A DNA stretch of 10,757 nt, taken from positions 6,189,172 through 6,199,928 of the forward strand of contig NZ_CM002285.1 of NCBI RefSeq assembly GCF_000497445.1. The letters are read 5' to 3'. The stretch comes from Streptomyces roseochromogenus subsp. oscitans DS 12.976 (GTDB lineage: Bacteria > Actinomycetota > Actinomycetes > Streptomycetales > Streptomycetaceae). Numbering within the stretch: position 1 is the first letter of the stretch; each line of letters starts with the position of its first letter. Shown one piece after another: positions 1-5,248 of the stretch. Both the position numbers and the translations under genes were made by a program. The notes under the pieces are model-generated. The model was not told the DNA's origin and did not search any database. It saw nothing but the letters and a program-made list of their open reading frames with translations.

Positions 1-509
1 CTCAGCGTGGCGGCGGCCATGGTGGCGCTTCCGCCGGTCATGAATGCGCGACGCAGCACGTCGCTCTCCTCGTGGTTCAGGTGGTCGTTCGCGTACGGCT
101 CGTGCGGGTCCTGCACATCCGGTGTGTCATACGGTTCGAACGCCCCCGGCGTCTCACCCGCCCCCTGACGCCCATGGGTGATGAGCGCCTCGGGCGCGTC
201 CGCCGCCGTACGCGCCGCGCGGCCGCGCACGGATGAGCGCGGCGCGAACCCGAGGTCGGTGAGCGTGCGACCGGGGAACATGTGCAGGAACACCCGTTCG
301 TAGGCGTAGTTCGGGCAGCGGATCTCGCCCGCCTCGACCCTTCCGACGTAACGGGCGTCACAGCTCACCCGCTCACCGATCTCGCGCGCGGCGCGCCGTA
401 CGAGCGCCGCGAACTCGGCCGGTGAACGCCTGCCGCGCAGTTGCCGGAAGGCGAGGTTGGGCCGGGGTGGCCGTTCGGGCTGTGACGAGGTCACGGTTGA
501 CGACGCCAT
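1..509 (-). CDS. HTH-type transcriptional regulator, N-terminal part (runs off left edge)
   Basis: The reading frame starts at ATG 509-507 and stays open to the window edge, giving 169 complete residues; the C-terminus is outside. An AGAGGA SD lies about 8 nt upstream. Residues 18-92 resemble the divergent HTH domain of large Streptomyces regulators: a basic helix (RSPAEFAALVRRAAREIG), then a Cys-Asp-Ala-Arg-Tyr segment and VEAGEIRCPNYAYERVFLHMFPG, a form of the 'recognise, then lay out' part of XRE-like proteins. Residues 93-150 are an acidic, low-complexity linker. At 153-169 a Leu-Arg-Arg-Ala-Phe-Met-Thr-Gly-Gly stretch enters an Ala-rich helix; in similar proteins this leads to a TPR-like C-terminal half (family memory, not visible here). 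It is divergent from the 140-aa protein gene. A DNA-binding role is inferred from the N-terminal domain only; the ligand and targets are unknown. Confidence 0.75.
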   Translation of the reverse strand, partial: MASSTVTSSQPERPPRPNLAFRQLRGRRSPAEFAALVRRAAREIGERVSCDARYVGRVEAGEIRCPNYAYERVFLHMFPGRTLTDLGFAPRSSVRGRAARTAADAPEALITHGRQGAGETPGAFEPYDTPDVQDPHEPYANDHLNHEESDVLRRAFMTGGSATMAAATL

Positions 510-775
510 GGCCGGGTCCTCTCGTGCGAACCGTCGAACCATGCCGGATCCGGGACGGATTCGGGACGAGTTGTCCGAGTGGCGCCCTGGTTCCGGCGGG
601 CATGAACGTACCTGCTGTGAAGGACCCGCCACGCTGTGTTTAGCTACAAACCGGATATCTCATCCATGATCTGCCATGAAGTGCCATCCTTTGCGGCGCA
701 CTTGTGCCGTAGCCGTTGACGCGCTCGTGCGTTGGACTCCATGGACCGCAACAGGGCTGTGTGGTGGAGGCCGGC
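510..775. other. Divergent intergenic region between regulator and hypothetical gene
   Basis: This 266-bp stretch separates two divergent genes, so it should hold both promoters. Besides the 11-bp tandem repeat, an AT-richer patch at about 630-690 contains the near-palindrome GTTTAGCTACAAAC (638-651). A TTGACG hexamer at 716-721 has no convincing -10 partner at 17-18 bp. No complete promoter can be named with confidence. Confidence 0.4.
546..567. promoter_or_regulatory. 11-bp tandem direct repeat, candidate operator
   Basis: GGATCCGGGAC (546-556) is followed at once by GGATTCGGGAC (557-567), two copies with one mismatch. They lie 37-58 bp upstream of the regulator start at 509, in the divergent intergenic region. 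Head-to-tail 11-bp copies place both half-sites on the same DNA face, as in many operators. An autoregulatory site is an inference from position only. Confidence 0.35.
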
Positions 776-1198
776 ATGGAGACCAGCCAGAGCAACGAAC
801 CTTGTACGCCGCCGTCGTCACCTCCGTCGCCGCCGTCGTCCGAGGAGGACCCGGCGGCCTGTGACCTCGTGACGGTGCCGGCCCGGCAGGGCCTCGAGGC
901 GGTCGACATCCTGCGGCGCGGCGCCGGCGACGCGGTGGGGCCCGTGCTGCACGACGGCGGCTGTGCCACCCTCGGCTTCCTGGTCCCGGCCGGCACGGCG
1001 GCCTGCTGGGACGTGCCCGGCAGCACCTGCACGGAGACGGACGGACGCGGACTCACACCGAACCCCGAGCCACCGGTGGAGGGCTCCGACTGGCTGCTGC
1101 CGCCCGGCGACGCCGACCTCGCCACCGACCCTGTGGTGCTGCGCCGGGCCCTCGGGGAGGCGGCCCGCCTGATCGAGGCGGCCGACAACCGCAAGTGA
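776..1198 (+). CDS. Conserved-looking hypothetical protein, 140 aa
   Basis: I do not recognise a named family. ATG 776 is chosen because GGAGG (766-770) sits 5 nt upstream; an in-frame TTG at 716 would add 20 residues but has no SD. Residues 1-25 are a Ser/Pro-rich, probably disordered tail (METSQSNEPC, then PPSSPPSPPSS). The rest looks like a compact soluble domain: LVTVPARQGLEAVDILRRG, a Cys-Ala-Thr-Leu-Gly-Phe-Leu-Val-Pro strand, TAACWDVPGSTC, and a helical C-terminus ending ADNRK. There is no signal peptide or membrane segment, so it is probably cytoplasmic. Codon use is strongly Streptomyces-like, which supports real coding. It is divergent from the HTH regulator and may be its partner or target, an inference from position alone. 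The last codons form the first copy of a 27-bp tandem repeat. Confidence 0.75.
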   Translation: METSQSNEPCTPPSSPPSPPSSEEDPAACDLVTVPARQGLEAVDILRRGAGDAVGPVLHDGGCATLGFLVPAGTAACWDVPGSTCTETDGRGLTPNPEPPVEGSDWLLPPGDADLATDPVVLRRALGEAARLIEAADNRK

Positions 1199-1287
1199 AC
1201 CGATGCGGCCGACAACCGCGAGTGAGCCGATACGCGGTCGACAACCGCGAGTGAACCGATGCGGTCGGCAGCCGCAGGTGAGGCACC
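1178..1287. repeat. 27-bp tandem repeat spanning the stop codon of the 140-aa gene
   Basis: Copies lie at 1178-1204, 1205-1231 and 1234-1260, with a decayed fourth copy from 1261 to about 1287. The core is GCGG(C/T)CGACAACCGC followed by (A/G)AGTGA(A/G)CCGAT. Copy 1 encodes the last residues and the stop; copy 2 repeats the same sense frame and a second in-frame TGA. A 2-bp insert (AC, 1232-1233) precedes copy 3. It looks like slippage duplication of a gene 3' end. Confidence 0.85.
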
Positions 1288-1292
1288 GGCTC

Positions 1293-1327
1293 GCACCGGC
1301 CGCGCGGGGGCGGACCGCCGCCGGTGC
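1293..1327. terminator. GC-rich hairpin, candidate terminator/leader structure
   Basis: GCACCGGC (1293-1300) pairs perfectly with GCCGGTGC (1320-1327) across a 19-nt GC-rich loop. An alternative fold pairs GGACCGC (1312-1318) with GCGGTCC (1330-1336). It lies after the 140-aa gene and about 35 nt before the next start, so it could end the first transcript or act in the leader of the second. No U-tract follows, which is usual in Streptomyces. Confidence 0.35.
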
Positions 1328-1361
1328 GGCGCGGTCCCGGGCGACCTGCGAAAATGATGCG

Positions 1362-2240
1362 ATGGGCAGGTCCAGGAACACCCGGAGCAGGCGGCGCGGG
1401 TCAGCCGCCGCCGAAGCCGTCGTGGAGGCGGTCGACGGCGGGCTCGCACAGCTCGTGCCCGACCCCGACCGGGGCCGCGCGTGGACGCTGCTGATCGACG
1501 GCGCGCCCCAGTCGCACGTCGACCTGGACGACCCGGCCCACCTGTCCTTCGAGTACCAGCGCCGCCTCGGCCATGTCATCGACCTCGTCGCCCCGCCCGG
1601 CAAGCCCGTGCACGCCGTGCACCTCGGCGGCGGCGCGTTCACCCTCGCCCGGTACGCCGCCCACACCCGCCCCCGCTCCACCCAGCAGGTCGTCGAGCGG
1701 GACGCGAGCCTGGTCCAACTGGTCCGCCGGGAGCTGCCGCTGGACCCGAACGCCCGGATCCGGGTCCGCTCGGCGGACGCCCGCGAGGGTCTCGCCAAGG
1801 TGCCGGACGGCTGGGCGGACCTGATCATCGCCGATGTCTTCAGCGGCGCCCGCACCCCGGCCCATCTCACCTCCACCGAGTTCCTGGACGAGGTCCGCCG
1901 AGCCCTGAAACCGTCCGGGGTCTACGCCGCCAACCTCGCCGACGGCCCGCCGCTCGCCCATCTGCGGGGCCAGATCGCCACCGCGGCCGCCCGGTTCGCC
2001 GAACTCGCGCTGATCGCCGACCCTGCCGTACTGCGCGGCAAGCGCTTCGGCAACGCGATCCTCGTGGCCTGTGACGCCCCGCTCCCGCTCGCCGAGCTCA
2101 CCCGCCGCGCCGCCTCCGACCCGCACCCGGCCCGGGTCGAACACGGCAAGCCGCTCACGGACTTCACCGGCGGCGCCGCGCCCGTGACGGACGCGGCGGC
2201 CGTGGCCTCGCCGGCCCCGCCGCCCTCGGTGTTCCGCTGA
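1362..2240 (+). CDS. Spermidine-synthase-like class I methyltransferase-fold protein, 292 aa
   Basis: The start at ATG 1362 (MGRSRNTRSRRRG) is preferred over an in-frame ATG at 1203 that lies inside the tandem repeats and would add 53 non-conserved-looking residues. No clear SD precedes it, so a leaderless or weakly translated mRNA is possible. Residues 30-80 match the small N-terminal region of SpeE-like proteins (ending SFEYQRRLGHVIDLV). The Rossmann core follows: motif I HLGGGAFTLARY (87-98), acidic strand-2 end VVERD (110-114), RSADAREGL (136-144) and DLIIADVFSGA (153-163). True spermidine synthases have GGGDG in motif I; here the Asp is replaced by Ala, and the polyamine-site pattern is not evident, so polyamine synthesis is doubtful. 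Databases often label such proteins 'spermidine synthase' or 'fused MFS/spermidine synthase', but no membrane part is present. The C-terminus is Ala/Pro-rich. Substrate unknown. Confidence 0.85.
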   Translation: MGRSRNTRSRRRGSAAAEAVVEAVDGGLAQLVPDPDRGRAWTLLIDGAPQSHVDLDDPAHLSFEYQRRLGHVIDLVAPPGKPVHAVHLGGGAFTLARYAAHTRPRSTQQVVERDASLVQLVRRELPLDPNARIRVRSADAREGLAKVPDGWADLIIADVFSGARTPAHLTSTEFLDEVRRALKPSGVYAANLADGPPLAHLRGQIATAAARFAELALIADPAVLRGKRFGNAILVACDAPLPLAELTRRAASDPHPARVEHGKPLTDFTGGAAPVTDAAAVASPAPPPSVFR

Positions 2241-2251
2241 AGAACACACGT

Positions 2252-2383
2252 AGGGGCGCGGGGCTGTATCGATATGCGGCTCCGCATGCGGCTCCGCCGC
2301 GATGGGGTCCCCGGGTGCGAGCGAAGCCGAGAACTTGCCGGAGCGACCAGCCACGGCGGACCCGCAGGCGAACCACGGCCCCT
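2252..2383. repeat. Streptomyces dispersed intergenic repeat with AGGGGC/GCCCCT ends
   Basis: The element begins AGGGGCGCGGGGCTG (2252) and ends GCGACCAGCCACGGCGGACC, then ...CCACGGCCCCT (2383). The terminal hexamers are inverted repeats. From memory, this type of sequence recurs in many Streptomyces intergenic regions; the copy here carries extra internal DNA including TATCGATA (2267-2274) and two tandem TGCGGCTCCGC units. It fills the gap between convergent genes, where it may serve as a bidirectional terminator. No coding capacity. Confidence 0.7.
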
Positions 2384-2403
2384 CTCGGCACTCCGAGCGG
2401 AGC

Positions 2404-2922
2404 TCAGTAGTTCCCGACCTCCACATGCGGCGGCCCGTCGTGCCAGGTGCAGAACACCGACACCCGGCTGGTGCCCCGGCTGAACTCCACCCGGATCCAG
2501 GTGTCGGTCTTCCACAGCTGCATCGACCAGCCGGCCCCCGGTGTCGCCGAGACGAGCGTGGCGCTGGACCCGCCCAGCTCGAACACGGCCCGGCCGCCGT
2601 CGGTGTCGTAGGACTTGACCTGGCCGGACGCCGCGGGAGCGGAGGCGGAGGCGGTCGGTGACTGGCTCGGAGTCCGGGCGGTGTGCGTCGGGGCCGGTGC
2701 CGCCGGGCTGGTCGACGGCCGCCGCGACGGGGACGGCCGCTGTGTCGCCGAGCCCAGGGACTGCGTGCCCTGCGTGGTCGTGTCGGCGGCCGTGATCGGC
2801 AGGGCGCGCGGCGCGTCGTACGCCGTCCCGGCCATCACCGTGTGCACACCCCACCACGACAGCGTGACCGCCGCTCCCGTCGCGAGCAGCCACGCCAGTA
2901 CGTGTACGAGTCCTCTGCGCAT
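2404..2922 (-). CDS. Membrane-anchored or secreted protein of unknown function, 172 aa
   Basis: The N-terminus is MRRG followed by a hydrophobic segment at residues 5-31 (LVHVLAWLLATGAAVTLSWW), a signal anchor or uncleaved signal. A Ser/Thr/Pro/Ala-rich spacer (about 45-99) reaches across the cell wall. The C-terminal domain (100-172) looks folded, with Trp132, Trp137, Trp142 and Trp160 and one Cys158, ending HVEVGNY. I do not recognise the family. The start at ATG 2922 has no good SD; a TATGGC hexamer ends 5 nt before it, so a leaderless transcript is possible. It is divergent from an OmpR-type regulator and its kinase, sharing a 98-bp promoter region. A role as an extracytoplasmic target or accessory of that system is an inference. 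The gene is convergent with the methyltransferase-like gene. Confidence 0.75.
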   Translation of the reverse strand: MRRGLVHVLAWLLATGAAVTLSWWGVHTVMAGTAYDAPRALPITAADTTTQGTQSLGSATQRPSPSRRPSTSPAAPAPTHTARTPSQSPTASASAPAASGQVKSYDTDGGRAVFELGGSSATLVSATPGAGWSMQLWKTDTWIRVEFSRGTSRVSVFCTWHDGPPHVEVGNY

Positions 2923-2950
2923 CGCGGGCCATACTGCCTCAGGGGCACGG

Positions 2951-3012
2951 CCGTACGCACACCCCTCGGGTTATCCACAGGCTCCCGCCGGTGTGGGCCG
3001 CATGGCGTACGG
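2951..3012. promoter_or_regulatory. Divergent promoter region with inverted repeat and DnaA-box-like site
   Basis: CCGTACGC (2951-2958) and GCGTACGG (3005-3012) are perfect inverted repeats that bracket TTATCCACA (2971-2979), an exact match to the classical DnaA box; Streptomyces DnaA is known to prefer TTGTCCACA. The right arm overlaps TACGGT (3008-3013), a candidate -10 whose start point would fall at or next to ATG 3021. Binding by the encoded regulator to the arms would give autoregulation; this is inference. Confidence 0.4.
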
Positions 3013-3020
3013 TGCGGCGC

Positions 3021-3728
3021 ATGGCAAGTGTGCTCGTGGTCGAGGACGACCAGTTCGTACGCTCGGCGCTCATCCGGCATCTGACCGACGCCGCACACAC
3101 CGTGCGCAGCGTCGGTACGGCACTGGAAGCGCTGCGCGAGGTCGCCCATTTCCGTTTCGACGTGGTCATCCTGGACCTCGGACTGCCGGACCTGGACGGC
3201 TCCGAGGCGCTGAAGATGCTCCGCGGCATCACTGACGTGCCCGTCATCATCGCGACCGCCCGGGACGACGAGACGGAGATCGTCCGGCTGCTCAACGCCG
3301 GCGCGGACGACTATCTGACCAAGCCGTTCTCCGTCGACCACCTCTCCGCGCGGATCGCGGCCGTGCTGCGCCGGTCCCGCTCCGTGGGTGCCGAGGCCGC
3401 GCCCTCGTCCGTGCTCCGGGTCGGCGGCCTGACCGTCGACCCGCTGCGCCGTCAGGCCGAGCTGGACGGGGCCCGCCTCGACCTGACCCGCCGCGAGTTC
3501 GACCTGCTCGCCTTCCTGGCCGGCCGGCCCGGGGTGGTCGTCCCGCGCAAGGAACTCCTCGCCGAGGTCTGGCAGCAGTCCTACGGCGACGACCAGACCA
3601 TCGATGTCCATCTGTCCTGGTTGCGCCGGAAATTGGGGGAGACGGCCGCAAGGCCCCGCTATCTGCATACGCTCCGGGGGGTCGGTGTGAAGCTGGAACC
3701 ACCCATGGACGGGGAGCCGGCGCGATGA
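3021..3728 (+). CDS. OmpR/PhoB-family response regulator, 235 aa
   Basis: The receiver domain covers residues 1-117: acidic pocket E8-D9-D10, phospho-acceptor D52 (VVILDLGLPDLDG), T79/A80 switch region and K101 (LTKPF). The OmpR-type winged-helix DNA-binding domain covers about 130-226: LDLTRREFDLLAFLAGRPG, VVPRKELLAEVW, DQTIDVHLSWLRRKLG and the wing strand YLHTLRGVGVKLEP. The length is normal for the family. ATG 3021 gives the usual MASVLVVEDD start; no SD is visible, and a candidate -10 TACGGT lies 8-13 nt upstream, so the mRNA may be leaderless. The stop overlaps the kinase start (ATGA, 3725-3728), so the two are translationally coupled. It would be phosphorylated by the neighbouring kinase and bind direct repeats. 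The regulon is not known; the chitinase promoter downstream is a plausible target. Confidence 0.95.
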   Translation: MASVLVVEDDQFVRSALIRHLTDAAHTVRSVGTALEALREVAHFRFDVVILDLGLPDLDGSEALKMLRGITDVPVIIATARDDETEIVRLLNAGADDYLTKPFSVDHLSARIAAVLRRSRSVGAEAAPSSVLRVGGLTVDPLRRQAELDGARLDLTRREFDLLAFLAGRPGVVVPRKELLAEVWQQSYGDDQTIDVHLSWLRRKLGETAARPRYLHTLRGVGVKLEPPMDGEPAR

Positions 3729-5116
3729 GATGGGCCCTGGTCAAGGTCTGCCTGGCGGTCACCACGATGGTCGTGGTCGCCTTCGCCGTGCCGCTCGGCC
3801 TGGTCGTCAAGGAGATGGCCCGCGACCGCGCGTTCTCGAACGCCGAGCGGGAGGCCGCCGCGGTCGCGCCCGCACTGTCCATCACCACCGACCGGGACAA
3901 ACTGGAGCGGGTCGTGGCCTCCGCCGGCGCCGACTCCGGAATGGCCGTGCATCTGCCCGCGGGCAGCGGCCGGTCCGCGCTCGACCTCGGCCGGCAGCGT
4001 GCCGCCGACCGCGACATCCAGGCCGTTCGGAAACTGGGCCGGGCCTCCACGACCACCGTGGCCGGCGGATCGGCCCTGCTCCAGCCGGTCGCGCTCGGCT
4101 CCGGCGACATCGCGGTCGTCGAGGTCTACGTCCCCGAGGCCGAGGTGACCAACGGCGTCGGCACGGCCTGGGCGGTCCTCGCGGCCGTCGGCCTCGGGCT
4201 GATCCTCGGCTCGGTCGCGGTCGCCGACCGGCTCGGGGTGCGCATGGTGCGGCCCGCCCAGCGGCTGGTCCGGGGCGCGCACGAACTGGGCGAGGGCAGG
4301 CTGGGTGCCCGGGTGCCGGAGGACGGCCCGACCGAACTGCGGCTCGCGGCTGTGGCGTTCAACTCCATGGCCGACCAGGTCGTCCAGCTCCTCGCGAACG
4401 AGAGAGAGCTGGCCGCGGACCTCTCGCACCGTCTGCGCACCCCGCTGACCGTGCTCCGGCTGAACACGGCCTCCCTCGGCGCGGGCCCGGCCGCCGACCA
4501 GACCCGGGCCGCCGTCGCCCAGCTGGAGCGCGAGGTCGACACCATCATCCGCACTGCCCGGGACGCCAAGCCGCAGACCGTCGCGGCCGGTCCCGGTGCC
4601 GGGTGCGACGCGGCGGAAGTGGTCCGTGAGCGCATGGAGTTCTGGTCCGCGCTCGCCGAGGACGAGGGCCGTAAGTGGCGGGTGGCCGGCGTCGAGCGGC
4701 CGGTGCGGATACCCGTGGTCCGCGCCGATCTGGCCGCGTCCCTGGACGCCCTGCTGGGCAATGTCTTCCGGCACACCGCCGAGGGCACCGCCTTCGCGGT
4801 CGACGTGCACAACGGCGAGGACGCGGTGATCGTGCTGGTCTCCGACGCGGGCCCCGGCATACCCGACCCGGACGCGGCGATGGCCCGCGGCCGCGGCTCC
4901 GGGAGCGCCGGTTCGACCGGTCTCGGCCTGGACATCGTGCGCCGGCTTGCCGAGTCCACCGGCGGCGACGTCCGTATCGGCGCCTCGGTGCTCGGCGGCA
5001 CGGAGGTCCGGATCTGGTTCCAGCTGGACGGGCGCAAGCCGGTCGGGCGCGGGCACCGAGGGTCGGTGCGAAGACGCCGATGGGGCAAAACGGTCGCGAC
5101 TGGTCTCGACCATTAA
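3725..5116 (+). CDS. Two-component sensor histidine kinase, 463 aa
   Basis: This is a classical membrane kinase. TM1 is at about 7-28, an extracytoplasmic sensor loop at 29-145, TM2 at about 146-168, and HAMP at 169-225. The HisKA domain has the phospho-accepting H235 in LSHRLRTPLTVLRL. The ATPase domain has N-box N346 (LLGNVFRHTAEG), G1 box SDAGPGIP (373-380) and G2 box GSTGLGLDIV (396-405). The sensor loop has no cysteine and no recognised ligand fold. The last ~30 residues are an unusual Arg/Lys-rich tail (RKPVGRGHRGSVRRRRWGK). It overlaps the response regulator by 4 bp and should phosphorylate it. The final codons also contain a DasR-like dre palindrome, so the DNA here serves both coding and control. 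The signal is unknown; the divergent exported protein may take part. Confidence 0.95.
   Translation: MRWALVKVCLAVTTMVVVAFAVPLGLVVKEMARDRAFSNAEREAAAVAPALSITTDRDKLERVVASAGADSGMAVHLPAGSGRSALDLGRQRAADRDIQAVRKLGRASTTTVAGGSALLQPVALGSGDIAVVEVYVPEAEVTNGVGTAWAVLAAVGLGLILGSVAVADRLGVRMVRPAQRLVRGAHELGEGRLGARVPEDGPTELRLAAVAFNSMADQVVQLLANERELAADLSHRLRTPLTVLRLNTASLGAGPAADQTRAAVAQLEREVDTIIRTARDAKPQTVAAGPGAGCDAAEVVRERMEFWSALAEDEGRKWRVAGVERPVRIPVVRADLAASLDALLGNVFRHTAEGTAFAVDVHNGEDAVIVLVSDAGPGIPDPDAAMARGRGSGSAGSTGLGLDIVRRLAESTGGDVRIGASVLGGTEVRIWFQLDGRKPVGRGHRGSVRRRRWGKTVATGLDH
5099..5114. promoter_or_regulatory. DasR responsive element (dre)-like site
   Basis: ACTGGTCTCGACCATT matches 14 of 16 positions of the dre consensus ACTGGTCTAGACCACT, with perfect TGGTC/GACCA arms. 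It overlaps the last codons of the kinase gene and ends 134 bp before the chitinase start. DasR (GntR family) is known to repress chitinolytic genes through such sites and to release them with GlcN-6-P/GlcNAc-6-P. Its use here is inferred from sequence and location. Confidence 0.7.
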
Positions 5117-5132
5117 TCGTCTCCGATCCCTT

Positions 5133-5150
5133 CCTTAAGCGAACCCTAAG
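5133..5150. promoter_or_regulatory. CC(T/C)TAAG direct repeat, candidate response-regulator site
   Basis: CCTTAAG (5133-5139) and CCCTAAG (5144-5150) start 11 bp apart, the spacing typical of OmpR-family dimers bound on one DNA face. CCTTA and TAAGG also form an inverted repeat (5133-5137 / 5147-5151). The patch is AT-richer than its surroundings and lies about 50 bp upstream of the candidate -10 TAGCGT (5199-5204) for the chitinase. Binding by the adjacent regulator is inference. Confidence 0.45.
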
Positions 5151-5198
5151 GTCTGCAAGGGCCGTCCCGATCAAGCGATTTGCCCGATTCCGGATCGC

Positions 5199-5240
5199 TA
5201 GCGTGCTGCCGCACCCCACCCCCGTGAACAGCGAAGGCAG
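5199..5240 (+). promoter_or_regulatory. Candidate -10 and SD for the chitinase
   Basis: TAGCGT at 5199-5204 fits the Streptomyces -10 pattern TAG(N)(N)T and would place the start point near 5211. GAAGG (5233-5237) and AAGGCAG give an SD about 11 nt before ATG 5249. No good -35 is seen at 17-18 bp, which suits an activator-dependent promoter. Confidence 0.35.
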
Positions 5241-5248
5241 GCACGCGC

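Noticed and set aside
716..775. TTG start that would extend the 140-aa protein by 20 residues
   Set aside because: No SD precedes TTG 716, while ATG 776 has GGAGG at ideal distance.
1178..1287. Could the 27-bp repeats be a CRISPR array?
   Set aside because: Units are directly adjacent with no spacers, the first is coding, copies decay in order, and no cas gene is present.
1203..1361. Upstream ATG 1203 extending the spermidine-synthase-like protein
   Set aside because: The added 53 residues are translated tandem repeat and hairpin sequence, Arg-rich and without protein-like character.
2971..2979. Replication origin suggested by the DnaA box
   Set aside because: Only one box is present, with no cluster and none of the usual dnaA/dnaN/gyr neighbours; at most a regulatory site.
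3725..5116. Is the two-component pair CutRS or MtrAB?
   Set aside because: CutS has, as I recall, conserved cysteines in the sensor loop, which are absent here, and MtrAB is normally followed by lpqB. No symbol was assigned.
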